Positions 17,919 through 29,810 are shown, numbered from the stretch's first letter. The stretch: DNA of 64,000 nt from Streptomyces sp. NBC_00425 (GCF_036030735.1 NZ_CP107928.1:7688001-7752000); one strand, 5' to 3'. Numbers and translations are program-made. Notes: generated by a model not told the origin, from the letters alone.

Positions 17919-18833
17919 CTAGCCGCGCGCCCGCTGTGTGACGGCGATGCAGACGAGCACGGCCGCCGCCGTCAGCGGAGCGGCGGGCGTGAGGTGCTCG
18001 CCCAGCAGCAGCACCGACCACACCAGTGTGAGCAGCGGCTGGGCCAACTGCAACTGGCTGGCCTTGGGAACGCCGATGGCCGCCATGCCCCGGTACCAGA
18101 CCACCAGGCCGAGGAACTGCGAGCCCGCCGCGACCCACAGCAGCCCGGCCACGCTGTGCGCGGACAGGTGGGCGCTTTCGTGGGCGAGCGCCAGCCAGGC
18201 CGCGGGCACGCCGAGGGGCAGGCAGAGCACCAGCGCCCAGCCGATGACCTGCCAGCCCGGCATCACCCGGGCCAGCCTCCCGCCCTCGGTGTAGCCGGCC
18301 GCGCACACCAGCAGCGCCCCGAACAGATACAGGTCGGCCGTGGTCACGGCTCCGCCGCTCTGCTGCACGGTGAACGCGGCCACCGCGCAGGCGCCGGCCA
18401 CGGCCGCCGCCCAGAACGTGCGGGACGGCCGCACGCCGGTGCGCAGGGCGGACAGCAGCGCCGTCGTCAGCGGCAGCAGACCGACCACGACGGCGGCGTG
18501 CGCGGTGGTGGACGTCCGCAGCGCGAGCGTGGTGAGCAGCGGGAAGCCGACGACCACCCCGCCGGCGACGACGGCGAGCCCCGCCCAGTGCCGCCGGGCG
18601 GGCGGCGGGATGCGCAGCGCGAGCAGACACGCGCCCGCGATCAGGGCGGCCAGCACGCTGCGCACGGCGACCAGCGACCACGGGCCGAAGCCCTCGAGAC
18701 CCCAGGCGGTGGCGGGGAAGGTGAGCGAGAAGGCGACGACGCCGAGGGCGGCCTGCAGGATGCCGTGACCGCCCGGCCGGGAGGTGCTGACCGCTATCGC
18801 CGGCCGTGCAGTAGCGCTACTCTGTACTGTCAT
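17919..18833 (-). CDS. EamA/DMT family transporter
   Basis: 304 residues with ten predicted transmembrane helices in two EamA repeats (GVVAFSLTFPATAWGLEGFGPW and LLWVAAGSQFLGLVVWYRGMAAIG). Such proteins export metabolites or amino acids. Its ATG (18833-18831) overlaps the ATG of the divergent MocR gene within the tetranucleotide CATG, so the mRNA should be leaderless. The regulator next door probably controls it. Confidence 0.92.
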   Translation of the reverse strand: MTVQSSATARPAIAVSTSRPGGHGILQAALGVVAFSLTFPATAWGLEGFGPWSLVAVRSVLAALIAGACLLALRIPPPARRHWAGLAVVAGGVVVGFPLLTTLALRTSTTAHAAVVVGLLPLTTALLSALRTGVRPSRTFWAAAVAGACAVAAFTVQQSGGAVTTADLYLFGALLVCAAGYTEGGRLARVMPGWQVIGWALVLCLPLGVPAAWLALAHESAHLSAHSVAGLLWVAAGSQFLGLVVWYRGMAAIGVPKASQLQLAQPLLTLVWSVLLLGEHLTPAAPLTAAAVLVCIAVTQRARG

Positions 18834-18845
18834 GCAAGAGCGTAG
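18811..18845. promoter_or_regulatory. Overlapping divergent leaderless promoters and operator
   Basis: Both start codons lie in CATG (18831-18834). Candidate -10 elements are TACTCT (18818-18823) for the rightward gene and TACGCT (18844-18839, reverse) for the leftward gene, each 5-8 bases from its ATG. A 10-bp palindrome GTAGCGCTAC (18811-18820) and a nearby GCGTAG (18840-18845) are possible MocR sites. Confidence 0.55.
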
Positions 18846-20319
18846 CAGTGTGGGTGAGCTGGCGGATCGGCTGCGAGGGGAGCTCGACCGCTACTCTCCT
18901 GGTGGAAAGCTCCCGTCGAGCCGGGCCCTGGTGGAGAGATTCCGGGTGAGCCCGGTGACCGTCTCGCGGGCGCTGGCGCAGCTGGCCGCCGAGGGCCTGG
19001 TGGTGACCCGGCCCGGCGCGGGCGCCTTCCGGACCCGGCCGACGCGCGCCACGGCCGCGCCCGCCGCGGACACCTCCTGGCAGGAGGTCGCGCTGAGCGC
19101 GGACGGCGCCGCCGACCTGGTCCCGCGTTCGGTGGACGCCTCGGGCGTCACGGTGTCGCTGTCCGCTCCGCCGCCCGGCGTGATCGAGTTCAACGGCGGC
19201 TATCTGCACCCCTCGCTGCAGCCGGAACGCGCGATGGCGGCGGCCCTGGCGCGAGCCGGGCGGCGTCCCGGAGCCTGGGGGCGGCCCCCCATGGAAGGGC
19301 TGCCCGAGCTGCGCGAGTGGTTCGCCCGGGCCATCGGCGGCTCGCTCACCGCCGCCGAGGTGCTGGTGAGCGCGGGCGGCCAGGCCGCGCTCACCACCGC
19401 CCTGCGCGCCCTCGCCCCGCCCGGCGCCCCGGTCCTCGTGGAGTCGCCGACGTATCCCGGCATGCTGGCGATCGCCCGGTCGGCGGGGCTGCGCCCGGTG
19501 CCGGTGCCGGTCGACCCGGACGGGGTGCGGCCGCAGCTGCTCGCCGACGCGTTCCGGGCCACCGGCGCCCGGGTGTTCGTCTGCCAGCCGCTGTTCCAGA
19601 ACCCGACGGGTGCCGTGCTCGCCGCTGACCGGCGCCCGCAGGTGCTCCGCATCGCCCGGGAGGCGGGCGCGTTCGTCGTCGAGGACGACTTCGTGCGCCG
19701 GCTCGCCCACGAGGACGCCGGGCAGCTGCCGAGGCCGCTGGTCGCCGACGACCCCGACGGCGTGGTCGTCCACGTGGGTTCGCTGACCAAGGCGACCTCG
19801 CCGAGCTTCCGGGTCTCTGCGCTGGCCGCGCGCGGGCCGGTCCTGGAGCGGCTGCGCGCCATCCAGGTCGTCGACACCTTCTTCGTGCCGCGCCCGCTGC
19901 AGGAGGCGGCGCTCGAACTCGTCGGCTCGCCCGCCTGGCCCCGCCATCTGCGGACCGTCGCGGCCGAGCTGCGGAGCCGGCGGGACGCGATGACCTCCGC
20001 GCTGCGGCTGCGGCTGCCCGAACTCGACCTGCCGCACATCCCGTCCGGTGGCTACCACCTGTGGCTGCGGCTGCCCGACGGAGCCGGGGACGCCTCCAGG
20101 GCCGTCGGCTCCCAGACCGAGGCGGCGTTCACGGCCGCCGCCCTGCGCGCCGGCGTCGCCCTCACCCCCGGCCGGCCCTACTTCAGCGCCGAACCCCCGG
20201 CCGCCCACGTGCGGCTGAGCTTCGCCGCCGTCGCCGGGGCGGAGGAGATCGCCGAGGGGGTCCGGCGGCTGCGGGCGGCGTGCGACGAGGCGCTGCCCGC
20301 AAACCGTTCGACAGCGTGA
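18832..20319 (+). CDS. MocR-type PLP-dependent GntR regulator
   Basis: 495 residues: an N-terminal GntR winged helix (SVGELADRLRGELDRYSPGGKLPSSRALVERFRVSPVTVSRALAQL) joined to an aminotransferase class I fold with the PLP pocket retained: Asn-Pro (FQNPTGAVL), Asp (VVEDDFVRRL) and the Schiff-base Lys (VGSLTKATSPSFRVS). MocR proteins sense amino-acid/PLP adducts and usually regulate a divergent gene, here the EamA transporter. Start ATG 18832 follows from the domain boundary. Confidence 0.93.
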   Translation: MQERSSVGELADRLRGELDRYSPGGKLPSSRALVERFRVSPVTVSRALAQLAAEGLVVTRPGAGAFRTRPTRATAAPAADTSWQEVALSADGAADLVPRSVDASGVTVSLSAPPPGVIEFNGGYLHPSLQPERAMAAALARAGRRPGAWGRPPMEGLPELREWFARAIGGSLTAAEVLVSAGGQAALTTALRALAPPGAPVLVESPTYPGMLAIARSAGLRPVPVPVDPDGVRPQLLADAFRATGARVFVCQPLFQNPTGAVLAADRRPQVLRIAREAGAFVVEDDFVRRLAHEDAGQLPRPLVADDPDGVVVHVGSLTKATSPSFRVSALAARGPVLERLRAIQVVDTFFVPRPLQEAALELVGSPAWPRHLRTVAAELRSRRDAMTSALRLRLPELDLPHIPSGGYHLWLRLPDGAGDASRAVGSQTEAAFTAAALRAGVALTPGRPYFSAEPPAAHVRLSFAAVAGAEEIAEGVRRLRAACDEALPANRSTA

Positions 20320-20343
20320 ACGCCGTCCTGTGAGGATCCGGCC

Positions 20344-20814
20344 ATGACTGCCACGGACGCCAGGAACCTCACCCCGCCCCTCGCCGAGGGTTACGAGATC
20401 TCCACCGACCCCGCCCGCGTCGACGCCGAGCGCGTGCACCGCTGGCTCTCCACGGACGCGTACTGGGCGGTCGGCCGCGAGCGGGAGAAGCAGGACCGGG
20501 CGATCACCGGTTCGCTGAACTTCGGCGTGTACGACACGACGTCGGGGGAGCAGGTCGCCTACGCGCGGGTCGTGACGGACCTCGCGACCTTCGCGTGGCT
20601 GTGCGACGTCTACGTGGACCGGGCGGCGCGGGGCCGGGGCATCGGCACCGCGCTGGTCGCCGCCGTGCGCGACCACCTGCGGCCGCTCGGTCTGCGCCGC
20701 GTCCTGCTCGCCACCCAGGACGCGCACGAGGTGTACCGGCAGGTCGGCTTCGAGGCGCTGGAGAAGCCCGACCGCTGGATGGCGCTGATCTTCGACAAGT
20801 CCGGCACCGCATGA
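20344..20814 (+). CDS. GNAT family N-acetyltransferase
   Basis: 156 residues with the acetyl-CoA loop RGRGIGTALVAAVRDHL and the preceding strand LCDVYVDRAARG. It lies 24 bases after the MocR gene, so it may be in the same transcript. The N-terminal part (EISTDPARVDAERVHRWLSTDAYWAVGR) matches the common stand-alone GNAT subfamily; substrate unknown. Confidence 0.9.
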   Translation: MTATDARNLTPPLAEGYEISTDPARVDAERVHRWLSTDAYWAVGREREKQDRAITGSLNFGVYDTTSGEQVAYARVVTDLATFAWLCDVYVDRAARGRGIGTALVAAVRDHLRPLGLRRVLLATQDAHEVYRQVGFEALEKPDRWMALIFDKSGTA

Positions 20815-20927
20815 CGGCGCTGTTTTCTGGCGACTTGTCCCATGGACCCTGACCCGTCGGTAGTTTTTCTTCCGGTCGTCCGCCGACACCCCTTGACCTG
20901 CGCAGTTGCGCGGCTCACCATCACCGC

Positions 20928-21521
20928 ATGCCACTTCGGGTCACGTTCGTCGCCGCCGCTCGCAGCTCCCCGCTGCTCGCGGAACGCTTCGAGGACGACC
21001 GCCCGCTGGACCAGGCGGGCTGGGGAGAGGTGCAGCGCGCGGCCGCCGAGCTGATCCCGCTCGCCGCCGCCGAGCTGCGTTACTGCTCGCCGACCCCGCG
21101 CAGCCGGGCCACCGGGGACGCGCTCGGATACGCCCCGCTGGTGCAGCTCGCGCTGCGCGACTGCGACATGGGCCGCTGGCGCGGTTTCACGCTCGGCGAG
21201 GCGATGGCGCGCGAGCCGGAGGCCGTGGACGCCTGGCTGGCCGACCCCCTCGCCACTCCGCACGGCGGCGAGTCCCTGCTCGGGTTCATCTCCCGGGTGG
21301 GCGGCTGGCTCGACACCCGGCCGGTGGAGGACGGCGGCCGCATCGTCGCCGTCGCCGAGCCGAGCGTGATCCGCGCCGCCCTGGTGTACGCGCTCAAGGC
21401 GCCGCCCTCGACGTACTGGAACATCGACGTGCGCCCGCTGTCCACGACCACCGTCACCGGCCGTGGGGGCCGCTGGAACCTCCGCCTCGAAGGGGCGCCG
21501 GCTCAGCCCACGCGCGCGTAG
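20928..21521 (+). CDS. Histidine-phosphatase-fold protein lacking both catalytic histidines
   Basis: 197 residues aligning with the phosphoglycerate-mutase/CobC fold: YCSPTPRSRATGDAL, CDMGRWRGFTLGEAM, PHGGESLLGFISRVGGWLD. The N-terminal RHGET motif is replaced by AAARS (residues 9-13), so the phosphohistidine is absent, and the second SHGG motif is replaced by AEPS (AVAEPSVIRAAL). The protein is therefore probably not a phosphatase of the usual mechanism and may bind a phospho-ligand. ATG at 20928 has no clear ribosome site. Its 3' end overlaps the opposite gene by 19 bases. Confidence 0.85.
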   Translation: MPLRVTFVAAARSSPLLAERFEDDRPLDQAGWGEVQRAAAELIPLAAAELRYCSPTPRSRATGDALGYAPLVQLALRDCDMGRWRGFTLGEAMAREPEAVDAWLADPLATPHGGESLLGFISRVGGWLDTRPVEDGGRIVAVAEPSVIRAALVYALKAPPSTYWNIDVRPLSTTTVTGRGGRWNLRLEGAPAQPTRA

Positions 21522-21982
21522 TCGGTGATGAGGAGCAGGTCCTTGGCGGGTCCGGTCACGCGCCAGACCGTGCGCCAGCGGTCCGCGTCGCCGACGGTGA
21601 ACTCGCCCCGGTAGAGGTCCGCCGAGCAGGGGTGGTCGGTCACGTGCCGTCCGGTCGTGAGATCCAGGTCGTGGAAGGGGCGGCCGTCGGCGAACCGCAC
21701 GTCCGCCGTGCCGGGTCGCGGCCCCGGCAGAAAGCGCAGCGTGCGCACGGCGGGCCGGGCGACGCCGAGCCAGACGAACGTGCCGGACTCCTCGTGCAGC
21801 AGAGCGCCGTCGGGACGTGGTCCGCCGTCTTCCCCGGGGCCGTCGCGGTGCGGCGCGCCGAACACCGTGACGCCCTCGAAGCGGCCCTCGCCGCCGCCGG
21901 CCAGATCCCGCACCGACCGCTCCACCCGCCAGCTTCCCGCGAGGTACGCCAGCACGTCCGGCACTGGCCGGAACTCGCCCAT
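21503..21982 (-). CDS. DUF6314 family protein
   Basis: 159 residues, lipocalin-like beta pattern: VLAYLAGSWRVERSVRD, GRFEGVTVFG, ADVRFADGRPFHDLDL, HPCSADLYRGEF, KDLLLITDYARVG. Matches what I know as DUF6314, of unknown function. ATG at 21982 has GGAGG ten bases upstream and is preferred over the ATG eight codons earlier. Its end overlaps the pseudo-phosphatase gene tail to tail. Confidence 0.75.
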   Translation of the reverse strand: MGEFRPVPDVLAYLAGSWRVERSVRDLAGGGEGRFEGVTVFGAPHRDGPGEDGGPRPDGALLHEESGTFVWLGVARPAVRTLRFLPGPRPGTADVRFADGRPFHDLDLTTGRHVTDHPCSADLYRGEFTVGDADRWRTVWRVTGPAKDLLLITDYARVG

Positions 21983-22097
21983 GGGACGCCGCCCTCCGTC
22001 GCACATGCCCTCGCACGCCCCATTGACGTGCCTCAGTCACCTCCCTATCTTGCCGTTCGCAGTGCTGATCATCGTCTGATATCTCGAACGAACGATT

Positions 22098-22145
22098 CGC
22101 AGAACAACTCGCAGAACAGCAGAACAACTCGCAGAACAACTCGCA
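22098..22145 (+). repeat. Short tandem repeat in the leader of the GH51 gene
   Basis: CGCAGAACAACT at 22098-22109 and 22130-22141, with shortened units CGCAGAACAG (22110-22119) and CAGAACAACT (22120-22129) between, and a trailing CGCACC. It is A/C-rich and ends 22 bases before the start codon. Confidence 0.85.
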
Positions 22146-22167
22146 CCACCGAGCCGCGGAGTTATTC

Positions 22168-24675
22168 ATGCCACGCAGCGCCACCCCCACCACCCGCACC
22201 GCCCGCACGCGCTGGAGAATCGGCCTTCCCCTCACCGCCCTGCTGACCGCCACCGCCCTCCTCCCCGCCCCGGCGCACGCCGAGTCCGTGACCGACTACG
22301 CCATCACCGTCGACCCGTCGGCCAAGGGCGCGAAGATCGACGACACGATGTACGGCGTCTTCTTCGAGGACATCAACCGGGCGGCCGACGGCGGCCTGTA
22401 CGCCGAACTCGTGCAGAACCGGTCCTTCGAGTACGCCGCCGTCGACAACAGGTCGTACACCCCGCTGACCTCCTGGACGGTCGAGGGCGCGGCGCAGGTC
22501 CTGAACGACGTCGGCCGTCTCAACGACCGCAACCGCAACTACCTCTCGCTGGGGGCCGGCTCGTCGGTGACGAACTCCGGATACAACACCGGCGTCCGGG
22601 TCGAGCAGGGCAAGAAGTACGACTTCTCGGTGTGGGCCCGTGCCGAGCACGGCAGCACCCTCACCGTGAGACTCCAGGACGCCGACGGCGCGCTGGCCGC
22701 CGCCCGCACGGTGGCCGTGCGCACCGGCGGCTGGGTCCGGTACCGGGCGTCCTTCACCGCCGCCCGCACCAGCAGCGACGGCCGTCTGACGGTGGGCTCC
22801 TCGGCCGCGGCCGCCCTCGACATGGTGTCGCTGTTCCCCCGGGACACCTACCGCAACGAGCCCAACGGCCTGCGCAAGGACCTCGCCGAGAAGGTCGCCG
22901 CCCTGCATCCCGGCTTCGTGCGCTTCCCCGGCGGCTGCCTGGTGAACACCGGCTCCATGCAGGACTACAGCGAGGCGTCCGGCTGGCAGCGCGCCCGCTC
23001 CTACCAGTGGAAGGACACCGTCGGGCCCGTCGAGCAGCGCGCCGTCAACTCCAACTTCTGGGGCTACAACCAGAGTTACGGCCTCGGCTACTACGAGTAC
23101 TTCCGCTTCGCCGAGGATGTCGGCGCGATGCCGCTGCCCGTGGTCCCCGCCCTGGTCACCGGCTGCGGCCAGAACAAGGCCGTGGTCGACGACGCGCTGT
23201 TGAAGCGGCACATCCAGGACACCCTGGACCTCGTCGAGTTCGCCAACGGGCCGGTCACTTCCACCTGGGGCAGGAAGCGCGCGCGGATGGGCCACCCCAG
23301 GCCCTTCCGCCTCACCCACCTCGAGGTCGGCAACGAGGAGAACCTGCCCGCCGAGTTCTTCGCCCGCTTCAAGGAGTTCCGCGCCGCGATCGAGGCGAAG
23401 TACCCGGACGTCACGGTCATCTCCAACTCCGGCCCCGACGACTCCGGTTCGACCTTCGACACGGCCTGGCAGCTCAACCGGGACGCCAAGGTCGACATGG
23501 TCGACGAGCACTACTACAACAGCCCGCAGTGGTTCCTGCAGAACAACGACCGCTACGACTCCTACGACCGCGGCGGCCCGAAGGTCTTCCTCGGCGAGTA
23601 CGCCTCCCAGGGCAACGCCTTCAAGAACGGCCTGGCCGAAGCCGCGTTCATGACCGGCCTCGAACGCAACGCCGACGTCGTCAAGCTCGCCTCCTACGCG
23701 CCGCTCTTCGCCAACGAGGACTACGTCCAGTGGCGTCCGGACCTGGTGTGGTTCAACAACCACGCCTCCTGGAACTCCGCCAACTACGAGGTCCAGAAGC
23801 TGTTCATGACCAACGTCGGCGATCGTGTGGTGCCCTCGACGGCCACCGGCACCCCCTCCCTCCAGGCTCCGATCACGGGCGCCGTCGGCCTGTCGACCTG
23901 GGCGACGAGCGCCGCGTACGACGACGTGAAGGTGACCGGCGCGGACGGCGCGTCGCTGCTGAGCGACGACTTCTCGGCAGACGCCTCGCGGTGGACGCAC
24001 ACCGGCGGCGGCAGCTGGTCGCTGCAGGACGGGCAGTACGTGCAGACCGACGCCGCCGCCGAGAACACCATGGTCTCGGCCGGTGACACCGCATGGCACG
24101 ACTACGACCTGCGGGTGAAGGCCACCAAGAAGTCCGGCAAGGAAGGGTTCCTCGTCGCGTTCGGCGTCAAGGACACCGGCAACTACTACTGGTGGAACCT
24201 GGGCGGCTGGAACAACACCCGGTCCGCCGTCGAGCAGGCTGTGGACGGCGGCAAGTCGACACTGATCTCCAAGGCCGGGTCCGTCGAGACGGGCCGTGCC
24301 TACGACGTCGACGTCAAGGTGCGCGGCCGCCACGTGACCCTCTACCTCGACGGCCAGGAGTGGGGCAGCTTCACCGACGACAAGCCTGCCGAGCCGTTCC
24401 GGCAGGTCGTCACCGAGGACCGCAGGACCGGGGACCTGATCGTCAAGGTCGTCAACGCCCAGTCCTCGGACGCCCGCACGGCGATCGACCTCGGCGGCGC
24501 CAAGGTCGCCGCCAGGGCGAGGGCGACCACCCTCGCCGCGGCCCCGGACGCGGTCAACACGGAGACCGGGACGCCGGTCGCGCCGGTGACGTCCACCGTC
24601 ACCGGGGTGGCCGGGAAGTTCACCCACACCTTCCCGGCGAACTCGATCACCTTCCTGCGGATCAGGCAGCGCTAG
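22168..24675 (+). CDS. Secreted GH51 alpha-L-arabinofuranosidase with extra C-terminal module
   Basis: 835 residues. A signal peptide (1-38, PAPAHA-ES) leads to an N-terminal carbohydrate-binding-like insertion (SWTVEGAAQVLNDVGRL...), the GH51 TIM barrel with FVRFPGGCLVN, acid/base Glu390 (LEVGNEENLP) and nucleophile Glu477 (VFLGEYASQG), and a C-terminal laminin-G/DUF1080-like beta sandwich (SLLSDDFSADASRW..., NYYWWNLGGWNNT) inserted before the GH51 C-terminal strands (TVTGVAGKFTHTFPANSITFLRIRQR). It would release arabinofuranose from plant arabinans or arabinoxylans outside the cell. ATG at 22168 follows weak GGAG (22157). It stands alone, without transporter genes. Confidence 0.93.
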   Translation: MPRSATPTTRTARTRWRIGLPLTALLTATALLPAPAHAESVTDYAITVDPSAKGAKIDDTMYGVFFEDINRAADGGLYAELVQNRSFEYAAVDNRSYTPLTSWTVEGAAQVLNDVGRLNDRNRNYLSLGAGSSVTNSGYNTGVRVEQGKKYDFSVWARAEHGSTLTVRLQDADGALAAARTVAVRTGGWVRYRASFTAARTSSDGRLTVGSSAAAALDMVSLFPRDTYRNEPNGLRKDLAEKVAALHPGFVRFPGGCLVNTGSMQDYSEASGWQRARSYQWKDTVGPVEQRAVNSNFWGYNQSYGLGYYEYFRFAEDVGAMPLPVVPALVTGCGQNKAVVDDALLKRHIQDTLDLVEFANGPVTSTWGRKRARMGHPRPFRLTHLEVGNEENLPAEFFARFKEFRAAIEAKYPDVTVISNSGPDDSGSTFDTAWQLNRDAKVDMVDEHYYNSPQWFLQNNDRYDSYDRGGPKVFLGEYASQGNAFKNGLAEAAFMTGLERNADVVKLASYAPLFANEDYVQWRPDLVWFNNHASWNSANYEVQKLFMTNVGDRVVPSTATGTPSLQAPITGAVGLSTWATSAAYDDVKVTGADGASLLSDDFSADASRWTHTGGGSWSLQDGQYVQTDAAAENTMVSAGDTAWHDYDLRVKATKKSGKEGFLVAFGVKDTGNYYWWNLGGWNNTRSAVEQAVDGGKSTLISKAGSVETGRAYDVDVKVRGRHVTLYLDGQEWGSFTDDKPAEPFRQVVTEDRRTGDLIVKVVNAQSSDARTAIDLGGAKVAARARATTLAAAPDAVNTETGTPVAPVTSTVTGVAGKFTHTFPANSITFLRIRQR

Positions 24676-24680
24676 CGGAC

Positions 24681-24718
24681 CCGGCGGGCGCGGGCGGACC
24701 AGCGCCCCCGCCCGCCGG
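24681..24718 (+). terminator. Terminator after the GH51 gene
   Basis: Stem CCGGCGGGCG (24681-24690) pairs with CGCCCGCCGG ending at 24718, extended inward by GGG/CCC after a bulge. It starts five bases after the stop codon. Confidence 0.75.
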
Positions 24719-24881
24719 ACGTCACGGGCCCCTCAGGCGCCCCCGCGCCGGAACCGGGCCCGCCCGCAGCCGTGCCCCCGGCCGGGTCCGTGCCGGTCGT
24801 CGGCGTCATGGCGATCTCCGGGCCGAGGTTAGACGGGGCGGTGCAGCGGGCAAAGATCGCTCCGGGCCGGCCTCTGCATGG

Positions 24882-27107
<2,226 letters not shown>

Positions 27108-27111
<4 letters not shown>

Positions 27112-28013
27112 GCAACACGACCCGCAAACACACCGCGCTCCCCAAGGCGCAGATCCTCATCGAGGCGCTGCCCTGGCTGGTCCGCCACAACGGCAAGACG
27201 GTCGTCATCAAGTTCGGCGGCAACGCCATGATCGACGACGACCTGAAGGCCGCCTTCGCGCAGGACGTCGTCTTCCTGCACCACGCCGGCATCAGGCCGG
27301 TCGTCGTGCACGGCGGCGGCCCGCAGATCAGCGCCGCCCTCGACCGGCACGGCATCGTCAGCGAGTTCAAGGCCGGTCTGCGCGTCACCACCGAAGAGGC
27401 CATGGACGTCGTACGGATGGTGCTCGCGGGGCAGGTCCAGCGCGAGCTGGTCGGCCTGCTCAACCAGCACGGTCCGCTCGCCGTCGGACTGACCGGCGAG
27501 GACGCGCACACCATCACCGCCACCAAGCACCAGCCGCAGATCGACGGTGAGTCGGTCGACATCGGGCGGGTCGGCGAGATCACCGCGATCGACACGGGCG
27601 CCATCGAGGCACTGCTCGCCGACGGCCGCATCCCGGTCGTCTCGTCGATCGCCAGGAGCCAGGACGACGGACATGTCTACAACGTCAATGCTGATACGGC
27701 GGCTGCGGCACTCGCTGCTGCTCTGGGCGCCGAAACCCTCATGGTCCTCACGGACGTCGAGGGTCTCTACGAGGACTGGCCCAACAGCGACGAGGTGATC
27801 AGCCGCCTCACCGCCTCACAACTGGAGAAGCTGCTGCCGGAGTTGAGCTCCGGCATGGTCCCGAAGATGGAGGGCTGCCTGCACGCCGTGCGAGGCGGCG
27901 TCACCACCGCCCGGGTCATCGACGGGCGCGTCCAGCACTCGATCCTGCTGGAGATCTTCACCGACGAAGGGATCGGCACGATGGTCGTGCCGGACGGACA
28001 GGGGGAGCCGTGA
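27108..28013 (+). CDS. argB: Acetylglutamate kinase
   Basis: 301 residues, amino-acid kinase fold: [42 protein letters not shown]. The extended N-terminus (about 25 residues before the first strand) is the type found in hexameric, arginine-inhibited NAGK, so feedback control by arginine is likely. Overlaps argJ upstream and argD downstream by four bases each. Confidence 0.98.
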
Positions 28014-29209
28014 GCGACGCCAACCAGGAACTCACCGCGCGGTGGCAGAGCGCGTTCATGAACAACTACGGCACCCCGCTGCTGCCCCTGGCGCGAGGCG
28101 AGGGCAGCCGGGTCTGGGACGCCGACGGCAAGGAGTACCTGGACTTCGTCGGCGGCATCGCGGTCAACGCCCTCGGTCACGCCCACCCGGCCGTCGTCGA
28201 GGCGGTGAGCCGGCAGATCGGCTCCCTCGGTCACATCTCCAACTTCTTCATGGCCGAGCCGACCGTCGCGCTCGCCGAACGGCTGCTGCGGCACTTCGGC
28301 CGGGACGGCAGGGTCTTCTTCTGCAACTCGGGCGCCGAGGCGAACGAGGCCGCCTTCAAGATCGGCCGGCTGACCGGGCGGACCCGTGTCGTCGCCACCG
28401 AGGGCGCGTTCCACGGCCGGACCATGGGCGCCCTCGCGCTCACCGGCCAGCAGGGCAAGCGGGAACCTTTCCTGCCGCTGCCCGGCGACGTCACCCACGT
28501 GCCGTTCGGCGACGCCCAGGCGCTGGCCGCCGCCGTCACCGAGGAGACGGCGCTCGTCGTCCTCGAGCCGATCCAGGGTGAGCTGGGCGTCGTCGTACCG
28601 CCCGCCGGGTATCTGAAGGCCGCCCGCGCGATCACCGCCGCGACCGGCGCGCTGCTGGTCCTCGACGAGGTGCAGACCGGCGTCGGCCGGACCGGGCAGT
28701 GGTTCGAGTACCAGGCCCACGAGGGCGTCCTGCCGGACGTCGTCACGCTGGCGAAGGGCCTCGGCGGCGGACTGCCGCTGGGCGCCACCGTCGCCTTCGG
28801 GCGGGCGGCGGAACTGCTGCAGCCGGGCCAGCACGGGACCACCTTCGGCGGCAACCCGGTCGCCTGCGCCGCCGGCCTCGCCGTCCTCGAGACGATCGAG
28901 AACGAGGGGTTGCTGGAGAACGTCAAGCGGCAGAGCGAGAGGTTGCGGGACGGAATCGAGGCCGTCGGCCACCCGTTGATCGATTATGTCCGGGGAGCCG
29001 GCCTCCTCCTGGGTATCGTGCTCACCGAGCCCCTCGCACCCCAGGTGCGCCAGGCGGCTCAGGAGGCCGGGTTCCTGGTGAACGTGCCCGCCCCCGACGT
29101 CATCCGACTGATGCCGCCGCTGAACCTCGGCGACGACGAGGTGGAGACGTTCCTCGGGGCGCTGCCCGGCATCCTCGACGCAGTGAACGGGGACCGATCC
29201 GGAGAATGA
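28010..29209 (+). CDS. argD: Acetylornithine aminotransferase
   Basis: 399 residues, class III aminotransferase: [40 protein letters not shown] and the PLP lysine in [16 protein letters not shown]. It forms N-acetylornithine with PLP and glutamate. GTG start overlaps argB (GTGA). Confidence 0.98.
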   Translation: MSDANQELTARWQSAFMNNYGTPLLPLARGEGSRVWDADGKEYLDFVGGIAVNALGHAHPAVVEAVSRQIGSLGHISNFFMAEPTVALAERLLRHFGRDGRVFFCNSGAEANEAAFKIGRLTGRTRVVATEGAFHGRTMGALALTGQQGKREPFLPLPGDVTHVPFGDAQALAAAVTEETALVVLEPIQGELGVVVPPAGYLKAARAITAATGALLVLDEVQTGVGRTGQWFEYQAHEGVLPDVVTLAKGLGGGLPLGATVAFGRAAELLQPGQHGTTFGGNPVACAAGLAVLETIENEGLLENVKRQSERLRDGIEAVGHPLIDYVRGAGLLLGIVLTEPLAPQVRQAAQEAGFLVNVPAPDVIRLMPPLNLGDDEVETFLGALPGILDAVNGDRSGE

Positions 29210-29216
29210 GACGACG

Positions 29217-29762
29217 ATGAGTCAGGCGCAGGACCATGAGCACCCGGGGGCCAACGGGCCCGCCGTGCCGCAGACCCGCACCGCGCGTCACCGCCGGATC
29301 GTGGACATCCTCAACCGGCAGGCGGTGCGCTCGCAGAGCCAGCTGGCGAAGCTGCTGTCGGACGACGGGCTGAGCGTCACCCAGGCGACGCTCTCCCGGG
29401 ACCTCGACGAGCTGAACGCGGTGAAGATCCGCAACACCGACGGCGACCTGATCTACGCGGTGCCCAGCGAGGGGGGATTCCGCACGCCCCGGGCGCCGCT
29501 CGGGGAGTCTGCGAAGGAGGAGCGGATGCGGCGGCTGTCGCAGGAGCTGCTGATCTCCGCGGAGGCGTCCGCCAACCTCGTGGTCCTGCGGACCCCTCCG
29601 GGGGCCGCGCAGTTCCTCGCCTCGGCGATCGACCAGGCCGAGCTGCACGACATCCTGGGGACCATCGCCGGCGACGACACGCTGCTGCTGATCAGCAGGG
29701 AGGCCACCGGAGGGCAGGCGCTGGCCGACCATCTCCTGCGGTTGGCGCAGAACGGCCACTGA
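29217..29762 (+). CDS. argR: Arginine repressor
   Basis: 181 residues. The N-terminal winged helix ([40 protein letters not shown]) binds ARG boxes; the C-terminal oligomerisation/arginine-binding domain has [18 protein letters not shown]. It ends the arg operon seven bases after argD, so it controls its own synthesis through the argC promoter. ARG boxes are seen at 24882 and 36049. Confidence 0.98.
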   Translation: MSQAQDHEHPGANGPAVPQTRTARHRRIVDILNRQAVRSQSQLAKLLSDDGLSVTQATLSRDLDELNAVKIRNTDGDLIYAVPSEGGFRTPRAPLGESAKEERMRRLSQELLISAEASANLVVLRTPPGAAQFLASAIDQAELHDILGTIAGDDTLLLISREATGGQALADHLLRLAQNGH

Positions 29763-29810
29763 CGGCTGCCGCCGCGGGGGCCGGTTCTGTGTGCCGGGTG
29801 GGGGTCGGTT

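Noticed and set aside
22098..22145. CRISPR-like repeats
   Set aside because: Units are 10-12 bases, tandem without spacers, and there are no cas genes.
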